NCBI RefSeq assembly: GCF_009741275.1
Contig: NZ_WOWS01000001.1
Span: forward strand, 372,001-436,000
From: Winogradskyella endarachnes
Lineage (GTDB): Bacteria > Bacteroidota > Bacteroidia > Flavobacteriales > Flavobacteriaceae
Direction of reading: 5' to 3'
DNA: 64,000 bases
Shown here: one piece after another, positions 27,942-36,427 of the stretch
Layout of the letters: each line of letters begins with the position of its first letter
Position numbering within the stretch: the stretch's first letter is position 1
The notes under the pieces: model-generated
Seen by the model: only the letters and a program-made list of their open reading frames with translations
The model's database searches: none
Told to the model about the DNA's origin: nothing
Position numbers and translations under genes: made by a program

Positions 27942-29348
27942 TTATTTAACTTTTGAAATTTGCGCCATTAACTCCGCTTCGGCACATAGTTTGCCGTTAG
28001 CGTATGCATATCCTTGCATATGGCAAATACCTCTTCTTATAGGTGTTATTAAAGAACATTTAAATATTAATGTATCACCAGGTACCACTTTTTGCTTAAA
28101 TTTTACATTATCCATTTTCATAAAGAATGTTAAATAATTTTCAGGGTCTGGTACAGTGCTCAATACTAGTATTCCACCAGTTTGCGCCATAGCTTCTACA
28201 ATTAAAACACCTGGCATTACTGGTGCACCCGGAAAATGACCTTTAAAAAACTCCTCATTCATGGTCACATTTTTCATTCCTATAACATGGTTGTCTGATA
28301 ATTCATAAACTTTGTCTAGCAATAAAAATGGTGGTCTGTGAGGTAACATTTCCATTATCTGGTTAACATCCATTAAAGGAACTGAATTTAAATCTACTTG
28401 CGGAACATTATTTCGTCTCTCGTTCTTTATAAGTTTAGATATTTTTTTTGCAAATTGTGTGTTTACAAAATGTCCCGGTTTATTTGCTATAACTTTACCT
28501 CTAATACGTGTTCCTATTAACGCTAAATCTCCTAAGACATCTAATAATTTGTGACGAGCAGCCTCATTTGGATAGTGCAGTGTCAAGTTATCTAAAATTC
28601 CATTTGGCTTTACAGCAATACTATCTTTATTAAATGCTACTTTTAATTTTTCCATAGTTTTTGGAGACAATTCTTTATCTACATATACTATAGCATTATT
28701 TAAATCACCACCTTTTATAAGACCATTTTCTAGAAGCATTTCAATTTCATGCAAGAAACTAAATGTTCTAGCATCTGAAATTTCAGCTTTAAAATCTGCA
28801 ACATTAGTTAAGGTAGCATTTTGTGTCCCCAGAACCTTTGTACCAAAATCAACCATTGTAGTAATTTGATACGAACTTGAAGGCATTAAAATAATTTCAC
28901 TGCCAGATTCTTCATCTGTGTAAGATACTACTTGTGTTACTTCATAAACTTCTCTATATGCTTCTTGCTCTACAATACCAGCTTCTTCTAAAGCTTCTAC
29001 AAAAAACTTTGAAGAACCATCCATAATAGGAGGTTCTGATGCATCTAATTCTATTATTGCATTATCTATGTCTAAACCAACCAATGCTGCTAAAACATGC
29101 TCGCAAGTTTGTATAGTTACACCATTTCTCTCTAAACAGGTTCCACGTTGTGTACTAGTTACAAAATTGGCATCTGCCTGCAACTTAGGACTTCCTTCTA
29201 AGTCTACGCGTACAAACACAAATCCTGTATTTTCTGCACCAGGTTTAAATATTAATTTTACTTCTGCACCAGTATGAAGTCCTACACCAGATAATCCTAC
29301 TTCCTTTTCAATGGTTTTTTGTTTGATTTCTGTTTTAATTATTGCCAT
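27942..29348 (-). CDS. lpxC-fabZ: Bifunctional LpxC deacetylase / FabZ dehydratase
   Basis: 468 residues fusing two enzymes. Residues about 1-305 are LpxC, the zinc deacetylase committing UDP-3-O-acyl-GlcNAc to lipid [33 protein letters not shown]. Residues about 320-468 are FabZ, the 3-hydroxyacyl-ACP dehydratase: [11 protein letters not shown] and [23 protein letters not shown] with catalytic His and Glu. The fusion is characteristic of Bacteroidota and balances lipid A against fatty acid supply. Its start overlaps lpxD by 14 bp. Confidence 0.96.
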   Translation of the reverse strand: MAIIKTEIKQKTIEKEVGLSGVGLHTGAEVKLIFKPGAENTGFVFVRVDLEGSPKLQADANFVTSTQRGTCLERNGVTIQTCEHVLAALVGLDIDNAIIELDASEPPIMDGSSKFFVEALEEAGIVEQEAYREVYEVTQVVSYTDEESGSEIILMPSSSYQITTMVDFGTKVLGTQNATLTNVADFKAEISDARTFSFLHEIEMLLENGLIKGGDLNNAIVYVDKELSPKTMEKLKVAFNKDSIAVKPNGILDNLTLHYPNEAARHKLLDVLGDLALIGTRIRGKVIANKPGHFVNTQFAKKISKLIKNERRNNVPQVDLNSVPLMDVNQIMEMLPHRPPFLLLDKVYELSDNHVIGMKNVTMNEEFFKGHFPGAPVMPGVLIVEAMAQTGGILVLSTVPDPENYLTFFMKMDNVKFKQKVVPGDTLIFKCSLITPIRRGICHMQGYAYANGKLCAEAELMAQISKVK

Positions 29349-30363
29349 CTACTTTTTTTTCTAATTCATTAATAGTTTTTGCAAGTTTCGGTAAGTTTTT
29401 GAAATAAACATAAGATTTATTCCAGTCTGAATAACCAAAAGACGGAGATCCTTGTAAGATTTCGTTATCTTTTACATTTCTTCCAATACCAGATTGTGCT
29501 TGCACTTTAACGTTATTACCAATTACTAAATGTCCAACAATACCAACTTGGCCACCAATGACACATTGTTCTCCAATTTTGGTTGAACCTGCAACACCTG
29601 TTTGTGCAGCTATTACTGTATTTTTTCCAATTTCTACATTATGCGCTATTTGAATTTGATTATCTAGTTTTACACCAGACCTTATAATCGTAGAACCTAT
29701 TGTTGCTCTATCTATGGTAGTTGCTGCACCAATATCTACAAAATCTTCCAATATTACGTTACCTGTTTGTGGTACTTTATTATAACCTCCATCTTTTGTA
29801 GGTGCATAACCAAATCCATCTGCTCCTATTACTGAACCAGAATTTATTACACAATTCTTACCAATGATACAGTCTGAATAAACTTTGGCTCCAGGAAATA
29901 GTATAGTATTATCACCTAAAACTACATTATCACCTACATAAACATTAGGATAAATTTTTACATTATCGCCAAGTTTTACATTGTTTCCAATATAAGCAAA
30001 AGCCCCTATGTATATGTTATCTGGAACGTTAACACTTTCGTGTATAAAACACGGTTGTTCTATTCCTGATTTATTAGTTTTAATTCTATCGTAATATTCT
30101 AACAACTTAGAGAAACCTTCATAAGCATCTTCAACTTTAATGAGAGTTGTAGAAATTGGTTTTTCAGGTTCAAAATTATTATTAACAATAGTAATTGAAG
30201 CCTGGGTTGAATAAATATAAGGTGTATATTTTGCATTAGATAGAAAGGTTAATGAACCTTTAGTTCCTTCTTCTATTTTAGAAAGCTTAGAAACTTCTAT
30301 GTTAGTATCTCCTACAACTGTTCCGTTTAAAATACCTGCAATTTGTTCTGCTGTAAATTTCAA
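29335..30363 (-). CDS. lpxD: UDP-3-O-acylglucosamine N-acyltransferase
   Basis: 342 residues. N-terminal substrate-binding domain (about 1-100), hexapeptide beta-helix (about 110-310), catalytic His in [11 protein letters not shown] and the second conserved His in [11 protein letters not shown], then a C-terminal helix. This is the canonical LpxD of the pair in this window. First gene of the lipid A operon; the next gene overlaps its end. Confidence 0.95.
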   Translation of the reverse strand: MKFTAEQIAGILNGTVVGDTNIEVSKLSKIEEGTKGSLTFLSNAKYTPYIYSTQASITIVNNNFEPEKPISTTLIKVEDAYEGFSKLLEYYDRIKTNKSGIEQPCFIHESVNVPDNIYIGAFAYIGNNVKLGDNVKIYPNVYVGDNVVLGDNTILFPGAKVYSDCIIGKNCVINSGSVIGADGFGYAPTKDGGYNKVPQTGNVILEDFVDIGAATTIDRATIGSTIIRSGVKLDNQIQIAHNVEIGKNTVIAAQTGVAGSTKIGEQCVIGGQVGIVGHLVIGNNVKVQAQSGIGRNVKDNEILQGSPSFGYSDWNKSYVYFKNLPKLAKTINELEKKVDGNN

Positions 30364-30395
30364 AAAATAATTTTTAATGTCTTTATTAGTACATG

Positions 30396-30403
30396 CAAAA
30401 ATA
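30396..30403 (-). promoter_or_regulatory. Candidate -7 element of the lipid A operon
   Basis: Plus-strand CAAAAATA is TATTTTTG on the minus strand, matching the Bacteroidota -7 consensus TAnnTTTG, about 33 bp before the lpxD ATG. No good -33 TTG is seen, and such octamers arise by chance in AT-rich DNA. Confidence 0.35.
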
Positions 30404-30414
30404 GAAAAAAAGGA

Positions 30415-31644
30415 TTACATTTTCTTTTTAGGATAGCACATATAATATTTTGTAATCGGTTTACTTAATGCTTTTAAGTTTAATTGGTCTGAAGCTTTAA
30501 CAATATCCTTCACTTTTCCTGTCTTAAATAAAATGTTAATCTTCTGAAATTTATTCTGATAGGCTTGATTAGTTAACTCTCCGTTAAACACAAAGTATTG
30601 TGCTGCATGCTTAGTAATATTATGTTTTTCCATTAAAGCATCTGTATGTGATTTTAAATCTGATGATCTAATCGGTTTATTTTTTAACTTCACTTTCAAT
30701 AAATTTCTATCTAAAATCATCTGACAAAGATTACTTAAAACAAAATCTTCATGCCTTTGCCATTCTTTTAATGCAGCCACAATATCATAATCATCTAACT
30801 GTGAAAAAACCTTCAGTGTATCATTTGTAAAGCTTTCTGCATTTATTTCAGAAAAAAGAAAATAAAATAACGCATTACTACTATTTAACTTCTCACCTTG
30901 CTGCACTAGTTCTTTTGCTCGTCTTAAAACTCCCATTAACAATTGTTCTGCAACAACACCTGTTTTGTGCATATAAACTTGCCAATACATAAACCGTCTG
31001 GCAATTAAAAACTTTTCTACACTTAAAATTCCTTTTTCTTCTACAACTAATTCATCATTTACAACATTTAGCATTGTAATTAAGCGTTCGCTGTTAATAT
31101 TTCCTTCTGCAACTCCTGTATAAAAACTATCTCTTTTTAAGTAATCTGCTCTATCCATATCTAACTGACTAGATATTAGCTGACACATAAAGGGTCTGGG
31201 GTATTCCCCTTTAAAAATTGAAATAGCTAAAGTTAAACTTCCGTTAAACTCTTTATTTAACTCTTCCATAAAACACAGTGAAATTTCTTCGTGAGAAACA
31301 TCATTTACAATACTATGTTCCATAGCATGAGAAAATGGGCCATGACCAATATCATGCAATAAAATAGCAATTAATAAACCTGTTTCTTCTTCTTGAGAAA
31401 TCATAACTCCCTTAAAACGTAGGACATTTATAGCTTTCTGCATTAAATGCATACAACCTAATGCATGGTGAAAACGTGTATGATGTGCACCTGGATAAAC
31501 CAAATAAGATAATCCCATTTGACTAATTCTTCTTAATCGTTGAAAATATTTATGTTGGATAATATCAAAAATTAACGAATTAGGAATGGTAATAAATCCG
31601 TAAATTGGATCGTTAAAGATTTTAAGCTTATTTTTTGTAGGCAA
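30415..31644 (-). CDS. HD-domain phosphohydrolase
   Basis: 409 residues. The HD domain (about 45-190) has HTRFHHALGCMHL, LLHDIGHGPFSHAMEH (metal-binding His-Asp pair) and a later Asp in QLDMDRADYLKRDSFYTG. This set is shared with the dGTPase/SAMHD1-like branch of HD hydrolases. Substrate not known from sequence. It diverges from porX with only 41 bp between the start codons, so their promoters must overlap. Confidence 0.88.
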   Translation of the reverse strand: MPTKNKLKIFNDPIYGFITIPNSLIFDIIQHKYFQRLRRISQMGLSYLVYPGAHHTRFHHALGCMHLMQKAINVLRFKGVMISQEEETGLLIAILLHDIGHGPFSHAMEHSIVNDVSHEEISLCFMEELNKEFNGSLTLAISIFKGEYPRPFMCQLISSQLDMDRADYLKRDSFYTGVAEGNINSERLITMLNVVNDELVVEEKGILSVEKFLIARRFMYWQVYMHKTGVVAEQLLMGVLRRAKELVQQGEKLNSSNALFYFLFSEINAESFTNDTLKVFSQLDDYDIVAALKEWQRHEDFVLSNLCQMILDRNLLKVKLKNKPIRSSDLKSHTDALMEKHNITKHAAQYFVFNGELTNQAYQNKFQKINILFKTGKVKDIVKASDQLNLKALSKPITKYYMCYPKKKM

Positions 31645-31685
31645 AATTTATAGAATTCAAAAATTATTAAACAAATATACATAAC

Positions 31686-33233
31686 ATGATAAATATTCTT
31701 TGGGTAGACGATGAAATAGATTTATTAAAGCCACATATAATATTTTTAGAACAAAAAGGGTACACCGTAACTAAATGTCAAAGTGGTACGGAAGCAATAG
31801 AAATTATTACAGATACTAATTTTGATATTGTTTTCTTAGATGAGAATATGCCTGGACTTACTGGTTTAGAAACCTTAAATGAAATTAAGGAAAAACGAGC
31901 CAACTTACCCGTGGTAATGATTACTAAAAGTGAGGAAGAATACATAATGGAAGAAGCCATTGGTAATAAAATTGCAGATTATTTAATTAAACCTGTAAAT
32001 CCGAATCAGATTTTATTAAGCCTTAAAAAAAACCTAGATCACTCGCGTTTAGTTTCTGAAAAAACAACTTCTAATTATCAGCAAGAGTTTAGAAAAATTG
32101 CTATGGATTTGTCTATGGTTAATTCTTATGAAGAATGGATAGAACTATACCAAAAGCTTATTTATTGGGAGTTACAGCTTGAAGATATTGAAGATGTAGG
32201 AATGTCAGATATTTTAGAATCTCAAAAAACGGAAGCCAATATGCAGTTTGGTAAGTTTATTGAAAAAAATTATGAAGATTGGTTTCAACCTAACACAGAA
32301 GCTCCAGTAATGTCTCATACATTGTTTAAAGACAAAGTTGTACCAGAGTTGAGTGATAAACAACCTACAGTCTTAATAGTTATTGATAATTTACGTTATG
32401 ATCAATGGAAAGCCTTTGAACCTATTGTAAACAACTATTACAAAAAATCATCAGAATTATCATTTTATAGTATTTTACCAACAGCAACGCAATACGCAAG
32501 AAATGCAATTTTCTCTGGATTAATGCCTGCTGATATGGAAAGTTTATTTCCTCAATATTGGAAAAATGATACTGATGAAGGAGGTAAAAACTTGCATGAA
32601 GCTGACTTTTTAAAAGAACAACTTAAGCGTTTAGGCCTAAGACACATAAAACATGAATTTCATAAAATTACAAATTTAAAAGCTGGTAAAAAGTTAGTTG
32701 AAAACTTTAAGGCTTTAAAGGATAATGACCTAAATGTTATTGTATACAACTTTGTTGATATGCTCTCTCACAGTAAAACCGAAATGGAGGTTGTAAAAGA
32801 ACTAGCATCTAACGACAAAGCGTACCGCTCCTTAACTCAAAGTTGGTTTAAAAACTCACCTTTACTTGAAATGATTCAACTATCACAACAACTTGGCTTT
32901 AAATTAATCTTAACTACTGATCATGGAACAATTAATGTAAAAGCACCATCAAAAGTCATTGGAGATAGAGATACGAGTTTAAACTTACGTTATAAAACAG
33001 GAAGAAGTTTAACATATCAAGAAAAAGATGTTTTAGCTGTTAAAAACCCTAAATCTATTCATTTACCATCATTAACCATGAGCAGCTCTTTTATTTTTGC
33101 AAAAGGAGATATGTTCTTAGCCTACCCCAATAACTACAATCATTATGTGAGTTATTATAGAAACACCTATCAACATGGTGGTGTATCGTTAGAAGAAATG
33201 ATTATTCCATTTGTAGTAATGCAACCTAAATAA
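31686..33233 (+). CDS. porX: PorX: T9SS-associated response regulator with PglZ phosphatase domain
   Basis: 515 residues. The receiver domain (about 1-120) has WVDDEIDLL, phospho-acceptor Asp near 54 (IVFLDENMPGLTG) and DYLIKPVNP. A helical linker follows, then a PglZ/alkaline-phosphatase-superfamily domain (about 220-515) with VIDNLRYDQW, the ATQYARNAIFSG nucleophile Thr region, NFVDMLSHS, LTTDHG and a late His (TYQHGG). PorX with the PorY kinase regulates type IX secretion and gliding in Bacteroidota. The T9SS cargo encoded at 39-45 kb fits this. Confidence 0.92.
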   Translation: MINILWVDDEIDLLKPHIIFLEQKGYTVTKCQSGTEAIEIITDTNFDIVFLDENMPGLTGLETLNEIKEKRANLPVVMITKSEEEYIMEEAIGNKIADYLIKPVNPNQILLSLKKNLDHSRLVSEKTTSNYQQEFRKIAMDLSMVNSYEEWIELYQKLIYWELQLEDIEDVGMSDILESQKTEANMQFGKFIEKNYEDWFQPNTEAPVMSHTLFKDKVVPELSDKQPTVLIVIDNLRYDQWKAFEPIVNNYYKKSSELSFYSILPTATQYARNAIFSGLMPADMESLFPQYWKNDTDEGGKNLHEADFLKEQLKRLGLRHIKHEFHKITNLKAGKKLVENFKALKDNDLNVIVYNFVDMLSHSKTEMEVVKELASNDKAYRSLTQSWFKNSPLLEMIQLSQQLGFKLILTTDHGTINVKAPSKVIGDRDTSLNLRYKTGRSLTYQEKDVLAVKNPKSIHLPSLTMSSSFIFAKGDMFLAYPNNYNHYVSYYRNTYQHGGVSLEEMIIPFVVMQPK

Positions 33234-33375
33234 ATTAAAGATAATTAAATTTCTGATTATTAGTTAACTACAGTTTCAAATCCACAAAACGCAAAAAAAA
33301 CCGATGAAATACGTAATTTTCTTGGTTATTTAAAATATTATTCATAACATTGCCGTGTAAACTACAATTTTACTA

Positions 33376-33795
33376 GTGGAAATTAAAGAGTATACATATC
33401 ATTTAAAAGATATAGATTTCATTGCAAATGATGTTTTAAATTATCTTAAAGATAAAATTATACTTTTTAATGGCAGTATGGGAGCTGGAAAAACGACGTT
33501 TATTAATGCATTGTTAAAAGCAATGAAAAGTAATGATATCGCTTCAAGTCCAACTTTTTCTATAGTTAATGAATATAAATTACCTAACGACAAAGTTTAC
33601 CATTTTGATTTTTTCAGAATTGAATCTTTAGATGAAGCCTATAATTTTGGAATAGAAGATTACTTAAACTCAAACAATTGGTTGTTTATGGAATGGTCAG
33701 AGCGCATAGATGAACTCTTACCTAATAAACACCAAACAGTTACAATAACGTACTTTGAAGACAATTTGAGGAATCTTAAATTAACAGTATACTAA
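33376..33795 (+). CDS. tsaE: tRNA threonylcarbamoyladenosine biosynthesis ATPase TsaE (GTG start)
   Basis: 139 residues, normal length. Walker A NGSMGAGKTTFINAL (about 33-47), ASSPTFSIVNEY and the Trp-Glu segment LFMEWSERI are TsaE hallmarks. It supports t6A37 formation on ANN-decoding tRNAs. An in-frame TAA at 33358 leaves GTG 33376 as the only sensible start. Its place after porX is recalled from other flavobacteria. Confidence 0.92.
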   Translation: MEIKEYTYHLKDIDFIANDVLNYLKDKIILFNGSMGAGKTTFINALLKAMKSNDIASSPTFSIVNEYKLPNDKVYHFDFFRIESLDEAYNFGIEDYLNSNNWLFMEWSERIDELLPNKHQTVTITYFEDNLRNLKLTVY

Positions 33796-33869
33796 ACCAT
33801 TTAAAATCAAATAAAAACGGTAAAAACTAAACATTATAAAGAAGAATAATCCTACAAAAATAAGTGTGT

Positions 33870-33888
33870 ATTACGGTTTTACCGTAAT
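33870..33888. repeat. Perfect 8-3-8 inverted repeat, candidate operator
   Basis: attacggt-ttt-accgtaat, with more GC than its surroundings, lies about 40 bp upstream of the -33 element of the promoter at 33928-33958. No T-run follows, so it is not an obvious terminator. It looks like a protein-binding site for a dimeric regulator (inference). Confidence 0.5.
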
Positions 33889-33927
33889 ATAAAGTTGTTC
33901 ATTATAAGGAATTTAACATCTTTAAAG

Positions 33928-33958
33928 TTGTAAGCACTAATCAAAGCTTTTACTTTTG
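33928..33958 (+). promoter_or_regulatory. Bacteroidota-type promoter (TTG-N20-TACTTTTG)
   Basis: TTG at 33928-33930, 20-nt spacing, then TACTTTTG at 33951-33958. This matches the Bacteroidota consensus TTG-N19-21-TAnnTTTG in both parts and in spacing. It lies 29 bp before the ATG of the small secreted peptide gene, giving a short 5' leader. This is the clearest promoter in the window. Confidence 0.75.
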
Positions 33959-33987
33959 AAGTATTAATTAATTAAATCCCTTGAATT

Positions 33988-34134
33988 ATGAAAAACAAAA
34001 GAAACTTAGTTTTGGCAATTGCTATCTTCGGAGGTATGTTATTTACTGTACAAGCTACGAACATTATTGACTTAGATGGACAAACTACAACAAAAATTGA
34101 AAAAAAGAAAAGAAAACTCGTTAAATGGGGATAA
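33988..34134 (+). CDS. Small secreted or membrane peptide, 48 aa
   Basis: Reads MKNKRNLVLAIAIFGGMLFT, then VQATNIIDLDGQTTTKIEKK and KRKLVKWG. The N-terminus is a good signal peptide (basic start, hydrophobic 8-20, cleavage near VQA), leaving a mature peptide of about 25 residues with a very basic end. It sits exactly where a strong promoter predicts and its last 59 nt overlap the next gene in another frame. I do not recognise a family. It is short but well supported by promoter and signal peptide. Confidence 0.65.
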   Translation: MKNKRNLVLAIAIFGGMLFTVQATNIIDLDGQTTTKIEKKKRKLVKWG

Positions 34135-34630
34135 CGGAAAATTAAGTAGAAGTGCTTTTGTTGGGTCAATTGTCGCCACGTTTATAGCCTCTACTCCATT
34201 ATTGTATTTAATACATGAAAGTGTTCCAGATGTAAAAATTTGGGAGACTTTTTTGTTTACATATGAAAGTGGCTTTTGGGAGTCTGCACAATATGCTATG
34301 TGGGTTTATACTGGTAAAATTGTCCCATTAATTTTAGCTGTTATTTGGTTTTTTACCTGCAGGCATTGGTGGTATCACGCGATTTTAGTACCAATAGTTA
34401 TGTATTCTTTTCAAATAATAACTAGCTACAACGCAGAATTACAACATATTGACGAAAACCAAATACTATTTTTATTACCTGTATTAGTGATAGTAGTTCC
34501 TTCTATTTATCTTATAAGAGCCAAAATGTTCAATAAAATAAATAATTCAGATAAAACCCTTGAAGAACTTGAAGAAGAGTTTATGATAAAACCAAGAGGT
34601 TTTTGGGGTAAGGTTAAACGGTATTTTTAA
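34076..34630 (+). CDS. Four-helix membrane protein of unknown function
   Basis: Up to 184 residues: a basic N-terminus, DNGKLSRSAFVGSIVATF, about four membrane helices (27-46, 75-95, 102-122, 130-148) and a conserved-looking C-terminal cytosolic tail (LEELEEEFMIKPRGFWGKVK). The ATG at 34076 lies inside the small peptide gene in a different frame; an internal TTG at 34097 is an alternative start. Translation may be coupled to the peptide gene. No known domain recognised, though I believe similar proteins occur in other flavobacteria. Confidence 0.7.
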   Translation: MDKLQQKLKKRKENSLNGDNGKLSRSAFVGSIVATFIASTPLLYLIHESVPDVKIWETFLFTYESGFWESAQYAMWVYTGKIVPLILAVIWFFTCRHWWYHAILVPIVMYSFQIITSYNAELQHIDENQILFLLPVLVIVVPSIYLIRAKMFNKINNSDKTLEELEEEFMIKPRGFWGKVKRYF

Positions 34631-34720
34631 ACAACCATCGTATTTTTAATTCTCGATTGAAGTTACAATTATATAACGTTATTCATTATATTGCAATGGT
34701 CAACTAAAGTAACAACTTCA

Positions 34721-35920
34721 ATGAGTAAATCTTTATCTCCTTTTACAAAAGCGCAATTACTACCACAAGAAGAAACATTAGAAATTCTAAAACAAAAAGG
34801 AGAGCTTTTTATAGGCATCCCTAAAGAAGCACACTTTCAAGAGAGACGAGTTTGTTTAACACCAGATGCGGTTTCAGCCTTAACGGCAAACGGTCACAGA
34901 GTCTTATTAGAATCTGGTGCAGGTGAAGGAGCTAATTTCAAAGATAAAAACTATAGTGAAGCCGGTGCAGAAGTCACAAAAGACACTGCTAAAGTTTATT
35001 CTTGTCCAATTATACTAAAAGTAGAACCGCCTTCTTTAGATGAGATTAAACTAATTAATCCACAAACGCTCTTAATTTCTGCGCTTCAAATAAAAACTCA
35101 GAATAAAGTATACTTTGAAGCCTTAGCAAAAAAAAGAATTACTGCGTTAGCTTTCGAATACATAAAAGATGATGATGGGCAATATCCCGCAGTGAGTTCC
35201 TTAAGTGAAATCGCAGGTACAGCCTCCATATTAATTGCCTCAGAACTTCTTTCAAACGTCAACGGTGGTAACGGCTTAATGATGGGAAACATTAATGGCG
35301 TACCTCCTACAGAAGTAATGATTTTAGGTGCTGGAACTGTAGGAGAATTTGCTGCACGTTCTGCAATTGGTTTAGGTGCAAACGTAAAAGTGTTTGATAG
35401 CTCTATTACTAGATTACGCCGACTACAAAATAATTTAGGTCGTACAATTTACACATCAACTATGCAACCAAAAAATTTAATCAAAGCATTAAAACGTTGC
35501 GATGTTGCAATTGGAGCGGTAAGAGGTACAAATAGGGCTCCAATTGTAGTTACCGAGAGCATGGTTGACCACATGAAATCGGGTTCAGTAGTCATCGATG
35601 TTAGTATAGATATGGGTGGTTGTTTTGAAACTAGTGAGGTGACCACCCATGATAAGCCTATTTTTAATCACAATGGTGTAATACATTATTGCGTTCCAAA
35701 TATTCCTGCACGTTATTCTAGAACAGCTTCAGTATCAATAAGTAATATTTTCACACCATACCTTTTAGAAATTGGAGAATATGGAGGTATAGAAAATGCC
35801 ATTAGATTTGACCGAGGTTTAAAAAATGGGTTGTATTTTTACCACGGCATTTTAACTAATAAATCCGTTGCAGAATGGTTTGGATTAGATTATAACGATG
35901 CTAATTTATTAATTTTTTAA
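34721..35920 (+). CDS. ald: Alanine dehydrogenase
   Basis: 399 residues from ATG 34721 (a TTG at 34691 would add ten unlikely residues). N-terminal domain with IGIPKEAHFQERRVCLTP, including the substrate-binding Arg and Lys, and a Rossmann domain with GAGTVGEFAARSAIGLGANVKVFD. It interconverts L-alanine and pyruvate with NAD(H) and ammonia. A longer N-terminal extension than Bacillus Ald (about 25 residues before IGIPKE) resembles the Bacteroidota variants. Preceded by the membrane-protein gene. Confidence 0.9.
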   Translation: MSKSLSPFTKAQLLPQEETLEILKQKGELFIGIPKEAHFQERRVCLTPDAVSALTANGHRVLLESGAGEGANFKDKNYSEAGAEVTKDTAKVYSCPIILKVEPPSLDEIKLINPQTLLISALQIKTQNKVYFEALAKKRITALAFEYIKDDDGQYPAVSSLSEIAGTASILIASELLSNVNGGNGLMMGNINGVPPTEVMILGAGTVGEFAARSAIGLGANVKVFDSSITRLRRLQNNLGRTIYTSTMQPKNLIKALKRCDVAIGAVRGTNRAPIVVTESMVDHMKSGSVVIDVSIDMGGCFETSEVTTHDKPIFNHNGVIHYCVPNIPARYSRTASVSISNIFTPYLLEIGEYGGIENAIRFDRGLKNGLYFYHGILTNKSVAEWFGLDYNDANLLIF

Positions 35921-35965
35921 TTATAGTTTTAAACTATATTCTAGCTATTATAAGCATTTTTTTAC

Positions 35966-36343
35966 ATGAAATTTATACATCGTTTAGGTTACTATCTTGG
36001 CGGATTTTCTATTGGGTTAATTTTACTCCTGTTTTTTTTAAATGGGAAGGATGCGTCTTGTGATTATGGACCAAATGCTAGGACCATAAAAAATATAAAT
36101 TCTAAACCAATAAACTTCACAAATAAAGCATCTAAATTTATTAATATTGAGCAAATTGATACTGTTACAGTAAGAAATTTAATAAAATTTGGGAATGTTA
36201 ATTTCTCAAAAAGTAAAACTAAATTAGATTCTTGTAAAGTTTATTTAATTGAAAACACCTATAAAGAACGTGAAATGGAGTTAAAAATGAAAAATTGTGA
36301 TTCAATAGCGACACTCCTCGATATTTATTATACAAACATCTAA
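35966..36343 (+). CDS. DUF4258 protein
   Basis: 125 residues. One N-terminal membrane anchor (about 6-26, LGYYLGGFSIGLILLLFFL), then CDYGPNARTIKNI and a soluble C-terminal domain with two Cys (SCKVYLIEN, MKNCDSIATLL). The pattern matches short DUF4258 proteins that I recall next to ald in flavobacteria. Function unknown. Confidence 0.7.
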   Translation: MKFIHRLGYYLGGFSIGLILLLFFLNGKDASCDYGPNARTIKNINSKPINFTNKASKFINIEQIDTVTVRNLIKFGNVNFSKSKTKLDSCKVYLIENTYKEREMELKMKNCDSIATLLDIYYTNI

Positions 36344-36363
36344 TTTATTGAAATTGATCTCAC

Positions 36364-36393
36364 TATAAATTAGTGTTCTCATTCTAATTTATA
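36364..36393. repeat. 10-bp inverted repeat upstream of the epimerase gene
   Basis: tataaattag and ctaatttata are perfect inverted copies separated by 10 nt, ending 34 bp before the epimerase start. No T-run follows. It may be an operator or the terminator of the DUF4258 gene; the AT content makes chance possible. Confidence 0.35.
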
Positions 36394-36427
36394 ATATTTG
36401 AAAACTATAATTTAAAAATTAATTATA

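Noticed and set aside
31672-31679. CAAATATA as a minus-strand -7 box for the HD gene
   Set aside because: It matches the octamer but has no -33 element and lies in the 41-bp divergent gap where chance AT matches are likely.
35922-35938. Palindrome tatagttt-t-aaactata just after ald
   Set aside because: Purely AT-rich with no U-tract; too weak to call a terminator or operator.
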